Origin: Chitinophagaceae bacterium
GTDB lineage: Bacteria > Bacteroidota > Bacteroidia > Chitinophagales > Chitinophagaceae
Assembly: GCA_947447265.1 (NCBI GenBank)
Contig: CANFKC010000006.1
Location: forward strand, 95,403-159,402
Length of the DNA: 64,000 bases
Reading direction: 5' to 3'
Position numbers and translations under genes: made by a program. Positions 1 through 7,900 of the stretch are shown here, one piece after another. The notes beneath the pieces were generated by a model that did no database searches, had not been told where the DNA came from, and saw nothing but the letters and a program-made list of their open reading frames with translations. The stretch's first letter is position 1. Each line of letters begins with the position of its first letter.

Positions 1-593
1 TCGAGGCCTCGTCTTTTACGGGGAGAGAACCAGACGAAAACAGGTATGATTTCGATAGACCTTTGTTCGATTCATGGAGCGGGCGGCTATCGTTTAATCC
101 GTCAGCAAATTGGGCGCTTCAGGTGTCGCATGGCTTTATTAAAAGCCCAGAGGTTCTTCATTCAACCGAAGATGTGAACCGCACTACAGCGTCCGCGACC
201 TATGTTTATCCTATCAATTCAAATAAATATGTAACCGCAACTGCGCTTTGGGGGCAGAATGCCATTGCAGGGGAAGATACATCGAACTCCGCATTACTGG
301 AAGCCACCCTCAAAATGAAGAAACTAGCTTTGTATATGAGGGAAGAGTGGGTTACCAAAACTACAGGCGAATTAAACCTCAATGCTATGCAATATGGCCC
401 TCACACGCAATATGCTATCAACATGCTTACCGCAGGCGCAGGTTACGATCTGTTTGGTGTAGGGCCGGTAACGGTCGCGGCTGGCGCGCAATTATCATGG
501 TATACCAGCGATGCCAAATTGGAGGGCCTCTATGGTAGCAATCCTTTGGCCGGGGAAATTTACCTCCATATTTACCCGAAAAGGATGAAGTAG
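1..593 (+). CDS. Outer-membrane protein, 3' part of gene (partial)
   Basis: The reading frame is open from the first bases of the window, so the gene starts upstream and only about 197 C-terminal codons are visible. The first visible residues read EASSFTGREPDENRYDFD and continue without a stop into the rest. The segment is rich in alternating polar and aromatic residues (WALQVSHGF, YVTATALWG, AGAGYDLFGVG) and ends in short strands, as in the barrel end of an outer-membrane protein. I recall similar Bacteroidota proteins annotated only as hypothetical or porin-like, sometimes near metal-resistance genes, but nothing here shows a substrate. The final residues (YPKRMK) are not a T9SS sorting domain. 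Function is unassigned; the beta-barrel call is inference from strand pattern alone. Confidence 0.6.
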   Translation, partial: EASSFTGREPDENRYDFDRPLFDSWSGRLSFNPSANWALQVSHGFIKSPEVLHSTEDVNRTTASATYVYPINSNKYVTATALWGQNAIAGEDTSNSALLEATLKMKKLALYMREEWVTKTTGELNLNAMQYGPHTQYAINMLTAGAGYDLFGVGPVTVAAGAQLSWYTSDAKLEGLYGSNPLAGEIYLHIYPKRMK

Positions 594-682
594 CTATTTG
601 TAAGAATTTCGAGAAATGTATAAGCCACTGCTATAGCCGGTTTGCCTTTTATGCCGCTGGCTTTTGCATATCGTTATTGCCC

Positions 683-690
683 TAACTTTG
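683..690 (+). promoter_or_regulatory. Candidate -7 box upstream of the acyl-CoA-binding protein gene
   Basis: The bases TAACTTTG match the Bacteroidota -7 consensus TAnnTTTG and lie 41 bases before the ATG at 732. A TTG at 663-665 is the nearest -33 candidate, but the 17-base spacing is shorter than the usual 19 to 21. Confidence 0.4.
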
Positions 691-731
691 AGTGTGCGGC
701 AGCTTAGCCGCAATAAAGAAAGAAAACAACC

Positions 732-989
732 ATGCAGACTTTAGAGGAATTATTTGAAGACGCTAAAAAGCGGGTAATGGAACTTACAGAAAAGCCAGGT
801 AACGACGTTATGCTGGAATTATATGCCCTCAATAAGCAGGCAACCATAGGCGATATCAATATTGATAAACCCGGCATGTTCGATTTTGTTGCCGCTGCAA
901 AATACAACGCCTGGGAGGCCAAGAAAGGGCTGAGTAAAGAAGATGCGCAGCAGCAGTATATTAACTTCGTTACGGGTTTATTTAAATAA
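732..989 (+). CDS. Acyl-CoA-binding protein
   Basis: This 85-residue protein is the full length of a free-standing acyl-CoA-binding protein, the small four-helix cytosolic carrier that binds long-chain acyl-CoA esters and buffers their pool. The family signature is clear: ELYALNKQATIGDIN (residues 35-49), then KPGMFDF and a KYNAWEAKKGLSKEDA segment that matches the conserved helix containing the Lys and Trp of the acyl-CoA pocket. There is no signal peptide or membrane segment. It is transcribed alone, with a -7-like box 41 bases upstream, and its neighbours give no specific pathway. Nothing unusual is seen in the protein. The family call is secure; its exact role in lipid metabolism here is inference. 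Confidence 0.93.
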   Translation: MQTLEELFEDAKKRVMELTEKPGNDVMLELYALNKQATIGDINIDKPGMFDFVAAAKYNAWEAKKGLSKEDAQQQYINFVTGLFK

Positions 990-1116
990 TGGAGCACAGG
1001 ATTTGTGCTTTGTTGCGGCGGTGTCAGGCTTGTGTATCTGAAACACCAAATAAGAATGAATTGCTTACTTTAGTGGTGCATTCTACACCATTTTTTAAAC
1101 GATCAAACAACGCGAT

Positions 1117-1524
1117 ATGAAAAACAAAATTGGCACAAAAGACAATCCAATGTTGCTCAAAACGCCGCCATTGAGCAGTGAGTATACCATGCATGTAGAT
1201 GAGAAAGATGGCAAGGAAATACTGGTATGTAGTGTTGGTAAAACTGTACTCCATTATGATATGCGGGCCATTAACGACTTGCACACCATGCTTAAACAAC
1301 ATGGGGACTGGATGGAGTTAGGCAGTGCCGACGAACAAAAACCAGCAAAAGATGGAACGGTTGAGGCATGGGGCCGCTCAGAAACCAATCCTGTTGGTGG
1401 CTGGTATGGTATGAAGAAGGGGCTGCGTGGTCGCTTTGGTATGTATATGCCACCTTTGATGGAAGCACTCGGCCTGGCTGAAGTAACCCATGAAGCCAAA
1501 GGCAACAAGATGCGGGCTAAATAG
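1117..1524 (+). CDS. Conserved protein of unknown function
   Basis: The 135-residue protein is soluble, with no signal peptide or membrane segment. It contains dense conserved-looking blocks: LLKTPPLSSEYTMHVDEKDG near the N-terminus, a central KQHGDWMELGSADEQKPAKD, and a C-terminal GGWYGMKKGLRGRFGMYMPP. I recognise it as a small protein found widely in bacteria and annotated as a domain of unknown function, but I cannot name a function or assign a DUF number with certainty. The ATG at 1117 follows an A-rich stretch and a TACTTTAG sequence at 1066-1073 that could be a -7 box. The Gly/Arg/Lys-rich C-terminal half suggests a nucleic-acid or phosphate contact, but that is speculation. Confidence 0.75.
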   Translation: MKNKIGTKDNPMLLKTPPLSSEYTMHVDEKDGKEILVCSVGKTVLHYDMRAINDLHTMLKQHGDWMELGSADEQKPAKDGTVEAWGRSETNPVGGWYGMKKGLRGRFGMYMPPLMEALGLAEVTHEAKGNKMRAK

Positions 1525-1990
1525 GCTATAATACTAGTTAGAAATCGAAATCAAACTAACGTCGACAGTTTGCCTTTAATATCACCCGCGCTGCCGCCCC
1601 GGCGCGGACATTAGAGTAACAAGCTTCACACATAACGCCGGGGGGCTTCTTTTTTCTCGCGGAGCGATAAGAAAAAAGTGCCGCTTTTTTTGGTACTTTT
1701 TTTGCGGCAGCACAACGGCGCAGCCCTCATTGAGATAAATGAAAAGACAAAGATTTCGAAATAAAAAAAGTACATAAGAGGGGATGACCAAAACCCTTAC
1801 AGTTGTATTCAGCAAAACTTAAGCCGCTGCTCGAATAACACATTTTGGCATTGAAAGAGCGGCGTAGTCTTAATTTAGGTTAATGAAAAGACAAACATTT
1901 TCGAGCTAAGAGTTACGAAGAGGGTAGGCTCTACCATACTAACCATTGTTTGCTTTTAATATCAAAACGGTATAACAATTATTGTATTAC

Positions 1991-2028
1991 AAGGAGAGCC
2001 AAAGTTTGGCTCTCCTTTATTATTTTTA
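1991..2028 (+). terminator. Strong rho-independent terminator
   Basis: AAGGAGAGCCAAA (1991-2003) pairs perfectly with TTTGGCTCTCCTT (2005-2017) and is followed by a T-rich tract. The orientation is plus strand. The nearest upstream gene ends at 1524, so either its transcript has a 470-base tail or a separate RNA ends here. Confidence 0.8.
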
Positions 2029-2112
2029 ATGAACAGAGGTCCGTTTTGCGTGCATCAATATGTGGATAGCAAGCTTCTATTGATGTATGTACATGTATGG
2101 AATTTTGTTCCT

Positions 2113-2120
2113 TACTTTTG
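2113..2120 (+). promoter_or_regulatory. Candidate -7 box of the pirin gene
   Basis: TACTTTTG fits TAnnTTTG. A start site about 7 bases downstream would fall at or near the TTG codon at 2131, which supports the ATG at 2155 as the true start. No -33 TTG is seen at the proper distance. Confidence 0.4.
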
Positions 2121-2154
2121 ATGCATAAATTTGTACAACACAAACCATCGCGTT

Positions 2155-3129
2155 ATGGAAAGAAAAGATTTCATTAAAAAAGGACTATTTGCTACTGCGG
2201 TGGCTTACCTGCAATCTGCCCTAATGCCTGTTAAGGCTGCGGCAAGTGTTGCCAATGCCAGATACAGGGGCGTGGAAGGGGTGTTATCGCCAACTAATAC
2301 CCACATGGTAGGCAATGGTTTTAAAGTAATGAACTTCTTCCCTAACGGAAAAGGCTTTGAAGAAAGGATGAGTCCCTTCTTCCTGCTCGATTTTAATGCA
2401 GAAGTGAGCTATCCGCCATCAGAAATATCGCGTGGCGTTGGGGTGCATCCGCACAGGGGTATCGAAACAATTACGTTTGCTTACAAAGGCTCTGTGGAGC
2501 ACCATGATAGCAAGGGCAACCATGGTATAATTGGCCCCGGCGACATACAATGGATGACCGCCGGAGGTGGTGTATTGCACAAGGAATACCACGAACACAA
2601 CTATGTGCAACATGGTGGCGCATTCGAAATGTTGCAGCTCTGGATAAACCTGCCTAAAAAGCATAAGATGACTCCGGCTAAGTACCAGAGTATTGTACAT
2701 ACTAAAAAGCCAAAAGTTACACTGCCGCACTGCATGGGCGATATACATGTGGTTGCTGGCGAATACCAGGGTGTAAAAGGTATTGCCAGTACCTTTTCGC
2801 CGGTGCACATGTACGATATCCATTTTAACGCCAATGCTGATTTTACGTTCAGCCTGCCTGCGAACTTCAATACAGGTATACTGGTTGTTGATGGTTCGGT
2901 TATTGTAAATGCCAACGAGGTGACTGAAAACCATTATTTGCAGCTTAAAAATGAGGCCGGTGATATCCATATTAAAGCGAAGGAAAAAGGGATATTGCTT
3001 GTATTGAGTGGAGAGCCACTCAATGAGCCCTACGTAAGCTATGGCCCGTTCGTAATGAATACACAGGAGGAAATTCATCAGGCTATTGAAGACTTTAATG
3101 CTGGTAAATTCGGCTTCCTGAAGGATTAG
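2155..3129 (+). CDS. Pirin family protein with Tat-like leader
   Basis: This protein of 324 residues has the two-cupin fold of pirins. The N-terminal cupin motif is complete: HPHRGIETITF, then a spaced HHDSKGNHG, then GDIQWMTAGGGVLHKEYHE. These supply the His and Glu metal ligands of the family, which includes quercetinase-like and redox-regulator members. The frame is open from a TTG at 2131, but a -7 box at 2113-2120 and the sequence itself favour the ATG at 2155, which gives MERKDFIKKGLFATAVAY, a twin-arginine-like leader with RK in place of RR followed by a hydrophobic stretch. That suggests export of a folded metalloprotein, which is less usual because most pirins are cytosolic. The substrate is unknown. 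It stands alone, after the terminator at 1991-2028. Confidence 0.9.
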   Translation: MERKDFIKKGLFATAVAYLQSALMPVKAAASVANARYRGVEGVLSPTNTHMVGNGFKVMNFFPNGKGFEERMSPFFLLDFNAEVSYPPSEISRGVGVHPHRGIETITFAYKGSVEHHDSKGNHGIIGPGDIQWMTAGGGVLHKEYHEHNYVQHGGAFEMLQLWINLPKKHKMTPAKYQSIVHTKKPKVTLPHCMGDIHVVAGEYQGVKGIASTFSPVHMYDIHFNANADFTFSLPANFNTGILVVDGSVIVNANEVTENHYLQLKNEAGDIHIKAKEKGILLVLSGEPLNEPYVSYGPFVMNTQEEIHQAIEDFNAGKFGFLKD

Positions 3130-3243
3130 TGCGAGGAGCGCGATGCCCTTTTGTAATCAGTATTCCAGGGAAAATGGAGTGGCTGGCTTGTCCTGACGGC
3201 TGTTTTAACTCATTAATATAGCCGGAAATTCCTGATGATATGG

Positions 3244-3274
3244 TTGGCCTAATATTCCAGGTTAGGTACATTTA
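3244..3274 (+). promoter_or_regulatory. Bacteroidota-type promoter
   Basis: TTG at 3244-3246 and TACATTTA at 3267-3274 are separated by 20 bases, close to the TTG/TAnnTTTG pattern. Transcription would start near 3281, so the gene must begin at the ATG at 3297, not at the earlier in-frame ATG at 3240. Confidence 0.55.
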
Positions 3275-3296
3275 CACAATTCATACAAATCAGGTA

Positions 3297-3779
3297 ATGC
3301 GGTTACTCAAAACGATTCGGGATATTATTGGGGTTGTCATCATCCTCATTCCAGCTTTGCTGCTGCTGGTGTTGTGTCTGCCTTTTATTCTCCTAGCGCT
3401 CTCATTCAGCCGGCGCAATGAAGAACGGTTTAATATCGAATATCATAATTTTCTGGTTGGTTTAAATGGTGCCACTTTCTTCTGGTATTCTGACAAAAGG
3501 ACGACATTGTATTTTATAGAAGACATGCTGCTGCCTGGGCTGAAACCGGAAATAGAAATCATTAAGCTGCAGGGCAAGAAGTTAATTACCGCTCACGACC
3601 ATCGCTACATCTCCAGGCTGATTGCAAACGCAAAGACGGAAGGCGGCATCCCCTATATTATCAAGATTGTAAATGGTACGGTCATAAGTAAGTCTATCAA
3701 TAATGAAGTATATAATGCCATCAATGGCCGCATGCGTGGGCAGGAATTGTTGGCTTTAATTGATGAATTTGTGGGGTAG
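3297..3779 (+). CDS. Small membrane-anchored protein of unknown function
   Basis: The 160-residue product starts MRLLKTIRDIIGVVI and has one long hydrophobic segment (about residues 9-35, rich in Ile, Leu and Val). A charged region SRRNEERF follows, which by the positive-inside rule puts the C-terminal part in the cytoplasm if the first segment inserts as a hairpin. The remaining roughly 120 residues are soluble, with an alternating strand/helix pattern (EIEIIKLQGKKLITAHDHRY and GIPYIIKIVNGTVI). I do not recognise a family. The start was chosen because a well-spaced promoter at 3244-3274 lies inside the longer open frame. It is flanked by the pirin and the YflT-like gene, with no evidence that they share a transcript. 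Confidence 0.65.
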   Translation: MRLLKTIRDIIGVVIILIPALLLLVLCLPFILLALSFSRRNEERFNIEYHNFLVGLNGATFFWYSDKRTTLYFIEDMLLPGLKPEIEIIKLQGKKLITAHDHRYISRLIANAKTEGGIPYIIKIVNGTVISKSINNEVYNAINGRMRGQELLALIDEFVG

Positions 3780-3983
3780 TATATCGTGAAAGCTAGGTCC
3801 ACTGGGGCCAGCCATTACTATGAATTCTATTTGAAATGTAATGCCATTTAGGCTCCGTTGTTACGCCACTCGCCTGACTTTGACGTGGGAATAATGTAAC
3901 TAATTAAAACAAGTGTGTAACGTGTCCGCTAAATGCATGTACGAACTTTGTATCAATTATAACTCACAAAAGAATCAATCACA

Positions 3984-4538
3984 ATGGAAACGAATCAAAT
4001 AGTAGGGGCCAGCGAAATGAATGGCAACCGAAGTATGCTTACTGGTATATTCTCTGACAGAGAAAGTGCAGAAAAGGCTTACCATACTTTGCAAGACAGA
4101 GGTTACACCAACAAAGAAATAAACCTCATCATGTCTGATGAAACTCGTAAAAAATATTTTGCCGATTCAATTTTGGCTGATGAATTTGGTAGTAATATAG
4201 GTACTGGTGCTGGTGCGGGTTCTTTGCTGGGTGGCACTGTCGGTGCAATCGTCGCGATTGTAGTTGCAGTAGGTACAAGTCTCTTTATTCCGGGAATAGG
4301 GTTGGTAATTGCAGGCCCGCTGGCAGCAGGTTTAGCAGGCGCTGGCGCCGGGGCTGTAACAGGTGGTATATTGGGCGCACTTGTCGGCGCTGGCATGACC
4401 GACGAACATGCTAAACTATACGAATCAGGTGTTAAGGAAGGTAAGATAATTATGAGCGTTTATCCACGTAATGAAGAAGAAGCGGAAGCCCTGGAACAAA
4501 ACTGGAAAGAAAACAATGCACATGAAATTCACTCCTAA
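3984..4538 (+). CDS. YflT/GsiB-neighbour-type general stress protein with glycine-rich membrane core
   Basis: The 184-residue protein has an N-terminal soluble domain (residues 15-50, LTGIFSDRESAEKAYHTLQD, followed by GYTNKEINLIMSD) that matches the start of YflT/general stress protein 17M-type domains, in which a short alpha/beta unit precedes a hydrophobic hinge. Residues about 70-140 are strongly Gly/Ala/Val rich with GxxxG steps (GTGAGAGSLLGGTVGAIV and GLAGAGAGAVTGGILGALVG), typical of glycine-zipper membrane segments. A proline and a short hydrophilic patch split them into two helices. The C-terminal part (KIIMSVYPRNEEEAEALEQ) returns to a soluble strand and helix. A role in stress is known only for Bacillus relatives. 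A GAACTTTG box at 3943-3950 may be part of its promoter, and a clear terminator follows at 4581. Confidence 0.75.
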   Translation: METNQIVGASEMNGNRSMLTGIFSDRESAEKAYHTLQDRGYTNKEINLIMSDETRKKYFADSILADEFGSNIGTGAGAGSLLGGTVGAIVAIVVAVGTSLFIPGIGLVIAGPLAAGLAGAGAGAVTGGILGALVGAGMTDEHAKLYESGVKEGKIIMSVYPRNEEEAEALEQNWKENNAHEIHS

Positions 4539-4580
4539 CCTATCTAGCCTAAACCAATAATACGAAAACTTATTTGCGCA

Positions 4581-4606
4581 ACGCCCCGGGTTAGGGGCGT
4601 TTTTTT
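4581..4606 (+). terminator. Rho-independent terminator
   Basis: ACGCCCC (4581-4587) pairs with GGGGCGT (4594-4600) and runs into seven T. It ends transcription of the YflT-like gene; on the opposite strand there is no T-run. Confidence 0.85.
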
Positions 4607-5528
4607 AATGGCCTTTTTGTCTCATTTCACGGTCAACGTTTTTTTGCTCTCGGCGATTTTTATTATACCTGTTCCTGTATATTTTCAGCAGGTAGTAGAT
4701 GCGCCTTCTGCGCTCGCTGGCTATAGTTACATCAATCCTCTCCGTATCGTCATTATGTTCAAACGCGAGGTAGATGATTTTGGTGCTGTATTTTCCTGTG
4801 GAATAATCTACTTCCATACGCTCATGGTATAACTCGCTCCATGGTTTAAAACCAAGCGTTGGTGTTTCAATACCTGCATCACTAAGCGTAACATCTGGTC
4901 GGCCATGTTTGATGTTCTGCGACTTATAGATAGTGAAGGCTGTAAGACCAATCGGAATGATCGCTATACCAGTATGTACACAGATATTGAACAACCACCA
5001 GGCTCTGGGGCCGGCACTATGATAAACCCAACTGTAGAACCCGATTGCTATTACCGTAGCGCCCATTAATGTTCTTATAATGTTGTATGCGTAAATATTT
5101 ACCGCCTCCGGAATGGTATCATCTTCAAGGTGCTTGTGCGACTCTTTAAATCGTTGTGCCAGCGCACCAAGTTTTTCCTTATCGGCTTTGCTCTCAATTG
5201 CCAGTTTCCATTGCCAGGAACCCTTGCGGGGCAATATGTTTTCTTGCTCGGCAATGGCTTGCAGTTCATGCACATTATTAACGTGGCTGAAGGCCCATAT
5301 GCGCCATTTTGTAGTTGCTATCAGGCTGAACAGGATGCCAAATACAAAAGTGCCGGCTATGAAGAAAACGGTAACGCAATTGGCCAGAATAGAATGGTCG
5401 CCCAGCGTTCCACTAAAAATGCCCGCTATTATGAACGCGATCATGATGGTTAGCATTGGTGCTTTAATGCGTAGGTTCGCCTGCTTTATAGCATCATCTA
5501 TATTTATAGTGGGTTGTAGTGGGAACAT
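4605..5528 (-). CDS. Four-helix membrane protein of unknown function
   Basis: The 307-residue protein has two pairs of predicted membrane helices, about residues 25-70 (MLTIMIAFIIAGIFSGTLGD, then CVTVFFIAGTFVFGILFSLI) and about 155-215 (TLMGATVIAIGFYSWVYHSA, then a WWLFNICVHTGIAIIPIGL segment). Between them lies a soluble loop with an ELQAIAEQENILPRKG stretch. The C-terminal 90 residues are soluble and PH-like in strand pattern (GIETPTLGFKPWSELYHERM) and end in a highly basic tail (residues 275-307). I do not recognise a named family. The TLGFKPWSEL element resembles membrane proteins in which a C-terminal PH-like domain reads a stored setting, but no function can be assigned. Its 3' end abuts the terminator of the convergent upstream gene. 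Confidence 0.7.
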   Translation of the reverse strand: MFPLQPTINIDDAIKQANLRIKAPMLTIMIAFIIAGIFSGTLGDHSILANCVTVFFIAGTFVFGILFSLIATTKWRIWAFSHVNNVHELQAIAEQENILPRKGSWQWKLAIESKADKEKLGALAQRFKESHKHLEDDTIPEAVNIYAYNIIRTLMGATVIAIGFYSWVYHSAGPRAWWLFNICVHTGIAIIPIGLTAFTIYKSQNIKHGRPDVTLSDAGIETPTLGFKPWSELYHERMEVDYSTGKYSTKIIYLAFEHNDDTERIDVTIASERRRRIYYLLKIYRNRYNKNRREQKNVDREMRQKGH

Positions 5529-5685
5529 TTTATATAAAATTTAAAAATTGAATTGGATTTAACTACTGGACATATTGTACGCCGATAGAAAAATTAGTAA
5601 CGCAATAGTACGATTTTGTTGCTCACATTCAACTGCCTGCCCGCAGGTGTTCAATTGTTTTACTACATTTGGTTTTGCTTCTTTT

Positions 5686-5895
5686 ATGTCCCTTTCTTCA
5701 CCTCCAACTGCCGTTAGTACTTCCAGGTTTTTCGTACTCGACCATCTCCGGGCTCTTGCCATAATTTTTGTGTTTTTGTTTCATTCCCGCAATCGCATTT
5801 ATGGCCATCCCGACTGAGTGTCAGACATAGCAAAATTCGGCTGTACGGGTGTCGACATCATTTTTTTTAAGTGGGTTCCTCAGCTAGCTCCTAGT
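5686..5895 (+). pseudogene. Remnant of an acyltransferase-3 family gene (N-terminus only)
   Basis: Reading from the ATG at 5686, the sequence RFFVLDHLRALAIIFVFLFH followed by RIYGHPD is a close match to the first membrane helix of acyltransferase-3 (OafA/YrhL-type) proteins, which O-acylate sugars in the envelope. The frame then meets TGA at 5815-5817, where the family has Trp, and continues VSDIAKFGCTGVDIIFF, the remnant of the GWTGVDLFFVLSGFL motif. A shift of frame after that restores LSGFLS, followed by another stop. The rest of the roughly 350-residue protein is missing. A TACATTTG box at 5664-5671 could be the old promoter. The gene has therefore decayed by a nonsense change, a frameshift and loss of its 3' end. 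Confidence 0.75.
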
Positions 5896-6004
5896 ATTGA
5901 CGTCAATTAATAATGACGGGTGCAAACTTTTTTCGAAGAACAATTATGGTAATTTTTATCGCGCTGCATACCATGTGATAAATGTGTTTATATATTTTTG
6001 TGGA

Positions 6005-7897
6005 ATGAAGAAGATGGTGCTGTTGGTTGCCGCGTGTTTGTTTACTTTAATAGTCAGTGCGCAGGTATCGGAACGGTTCAAAGAGCAACTCAATGCGATC
6101 AATGCGATAAAAAATGATTCAATTCGTTTTGACTCCCTGTATCATTTCGGCCGGTTTGTGAGCGATGACGATATTCCCAGCGCCATTCTTATTGGGAAGG
6201 ATCTGGTAAGGGAAGGAGAATTACATAATAACGATAGAGCAATCGCTAATGGCAATTACCTTTTGGGGATTTGCTACCAGTTTCTGCCCGATTTTCCACA
6301 GGCATTAAAGCACTATCTGGTTGCACTTCGCTTGCAAAAGCAACTGAATAATGTCAATTTCGAAATTGGCACGTGCCTGGATATCGCCAATGTATATGAA
6401 GAAACGGGTGACCTGGAATTACAGAAGCAATTTATTCTGCAGGCAAAAAAAATATCCGATGAACATTTGAATGACCCTACCCTCGGCCGAAAGAGGCTGA
6501 TGATATTTAATAATCTCGGCACTATCAGCAAAAAGGAAGGGAAGTACGATTCTGCGATTGTTTTTTACAATGAGGTAATTACAGGAGCCAGGCGCGCAGG
6601 TAATCTCTCTTTACTCATAGCAGGGCTGGGTAACCAGGCTATAGTGTACAAAACCACAAAGAATTTTAATGCAGCGCTTAAAGATTATAATGATGCCATA
6701 GCCTTGATTGATACTAACGCAACTGATTTTGAAAGTCAGTTTCAGTTAGCCGCTATCTTAGATAACCTCGGTAATCTCTACTACGAAAAGGGCGACTATA
6801 AACAGGCTGAAAGGAGCTTACTCAAGTCGATCGAATTGAATAAGAAGGTAAACGTGATAGACATCTACCGTGATTCTTATGAGACATTACGAAAGGTTTA
6901 CATAGCAATAAAACGATACCCTGAAGCACTAGATTATTATGACAGGTGGGTTACCGTAAAAGACACAATACTCAATAAGCAAAAGTCGCAGCAGATAAAG
7001 GAATTGCAAACGCGGTACGATACGGAAACCAAAGACAAACAGATAACCACACAAGAAACCCAGATCGCATATAATCGCAAGATCAATTTCTTCCTGGTGC
7101 TGGTGTCTGTGCTGCTGTTGGTTATTGGGGCATTGGCATTTATCAGCCAACGGAGAACAGCAGCGCTGAACAAGGAAATTTCGCACAGGAAGCGGGAGGT
7201 AGAGCAACTGAATGATGTAAAAGACAGGATATTCAGCGTCATTAGCCATGATATGAAGACGCCTGTAAATTCCCTTATTGCCTTTACACAAATACTCGAA
7301 GGAGGCAACATCTCAACAGAGAAAATGACGAAGTATGCTGCGGCTCTTAAAACTACCCTGGGTTATACTGCGGGCCTTATGGAAAATCTGTTGAACTGGG
7401 CGCGTACTCAGATGCAGGGTTATAAACCGGTGATGGAGACATTTAATATTTCCGGTACAGTGCAACAGGCGATCAACCTAATAAAACAAGATGCGGATAG
7501 TAAGCAGGTAAGTATCAATACCCTCATAGAAGGTGAAACCCTTGTTTTTGCCGATACTAATATGACTGCATTACTCCTGCGGAATTTACTGAGCAATGCG
7601 CTCAAGTACACACCCAATGGTGGAACTATTAGTTTATCGGCAAACACAGCAGAAGGTAAGGTGAACCTGTCGATTGAAGATACCGGGGTAGGCATGGAAG
7701 CCAGCCAGGTTAATGCTTTTAATTCAGCCGCATATGCTCAGCTGTTAGAAAGCAAGCCAGGCACAAACCAGGAGAAGGGAACCGGCCTGGGCCTTATGTT
7801 GTGCAAGAATTTTGCGTCACTTATGCAGGGTAGTATAGTATTAGAAAGTGAGCCAGGAAAAGGTAGCAAGTTCATTGTGACGTTACTTATGCCCTAG
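6005..7897 (+). CDS. TPR-containing sensor histidine kinase
   Basis: The 630-residue protein begins MKKMVLLVAACLFTLIVSAQ, a signal peptide, so the ATG at 6005 is preferred over earlier in-frame starts that overlap the pseudogene. Residues about 30-330 form TPR repeats (for example NLGTISKKEGKYDSAIVFYN and NLGNLYYEKGDYKQAERSLL) and should lie in the periplasm. A membrane helix follows at 360-381, then a coiled coil, then the HisKA box DRIFSVISHDMKTPVNS with the phospho-His at 415. The ATP-binding domain has an N box (LLRNLLSNALKYTPNGG), a G1 box DTGVGM (about 558) and a G2 box GTGLGLM (about 593). It autophosphorylates and passes phosphate to a partner, probably the convergent LytTR regulator three bases beyond its stop codon, although that regulator has a changed acidic site. 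Confidence 0.93.
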   Translation: MKKMVLLVAACLFTLIVSAQVSERFKEQLNAINAIKNDSIRFDSLYHFGRFVSDDDIPSAILIGKDLVREGELHNNDRAIANGNYLLGICYQFLPDFPQALKHYLVALRLQKQLNNVNFEIGTCLDIANVYEETGDLELQKQFILQAKKISDEHLNDPTLGRKRLMIFNNLGTISKKEGKYDSAIVFYNEVITGARRAGNLSLLIAGLGNQAIVYKTTKNFNAALKDYNDAIALIDTNATDFESQFQLAAILDNLGNLYYEKGDYKQAERSLLKSIELNKKVNVIDIYRDSYETLRKVYIAIKRYPEALDYYDRWVTVKDTILNKQKSQQIKELQTRYDTETKDKQITTQETQIAYNRKINFFLVLVSVLLLVIGALAFISQRRTAALNKEISHRKREVEQLNDVKDRIFSVISHDMKTPVNSLIAFTQILEGGNISTEKMTKYAAALKTTLGYTAGLMENLLNWARTQMQGYKPVMETFNISGTVQQAINLIKQDADSKQVSINTLIEGETLVFADTNMTALLLRNLLSNALKYTPNGGTISLSANTAEGKVNLSIEDTGVGMEASQVNAFNSAAYAQLLESKPGTNQEKGTGLGLMLCKNFASLMQGSIVLESEPGKGSKFIVTLLMP

Positions 7898-7900
7898 AGT

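Larger units (their letters stand above)
1525..2130. other. Long intergenic region with repeats and hairpins, no convincing gene
   Basis: No supported coding sequence lies in these 606 bases. A 17-base sequence, GTTTGCyTTTAATATCA, occurs at 1568-1584 and again at 1948-1964. A second diverged direct repeat beginning aATGAAAAGACAAA occurs near 1739 and 1882. Between them are T- and A-rich imperfect hairpins: one around 1650-1677, another pairing GTGCCGC at 1678 with GCGGCAGCAC at 1703-1712, and GGTAG/CTACC at 1924-1936. A minus-strand open frame at 1582-1815 exists but looks like translated repeat sequence. The segment ends in a strong terminator at 1991-2028, far from the upstream stop codon, so a short non-coding transcript is possible. 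Confidence 0.6.

Noticed and set aside
1582..1815. 77-codon minus-strand frame in the 1525-2130 gap
   Set aside because: The protein is low in structure and the DNA is made of repeats and hairpins; no family recognised.
2419..3078. 219-codon minus-strand open frame inside the pirin gene
   Set aside because: It is the antisense of a well-matched pirin and has no domain or plausible leader.
5575..5817. Intact small protein from the acyltransferase remnant
   Set aside because: Homology to the acyltransferase continues past the stop codon and across a frameshift, so it is decay, not a short gene.
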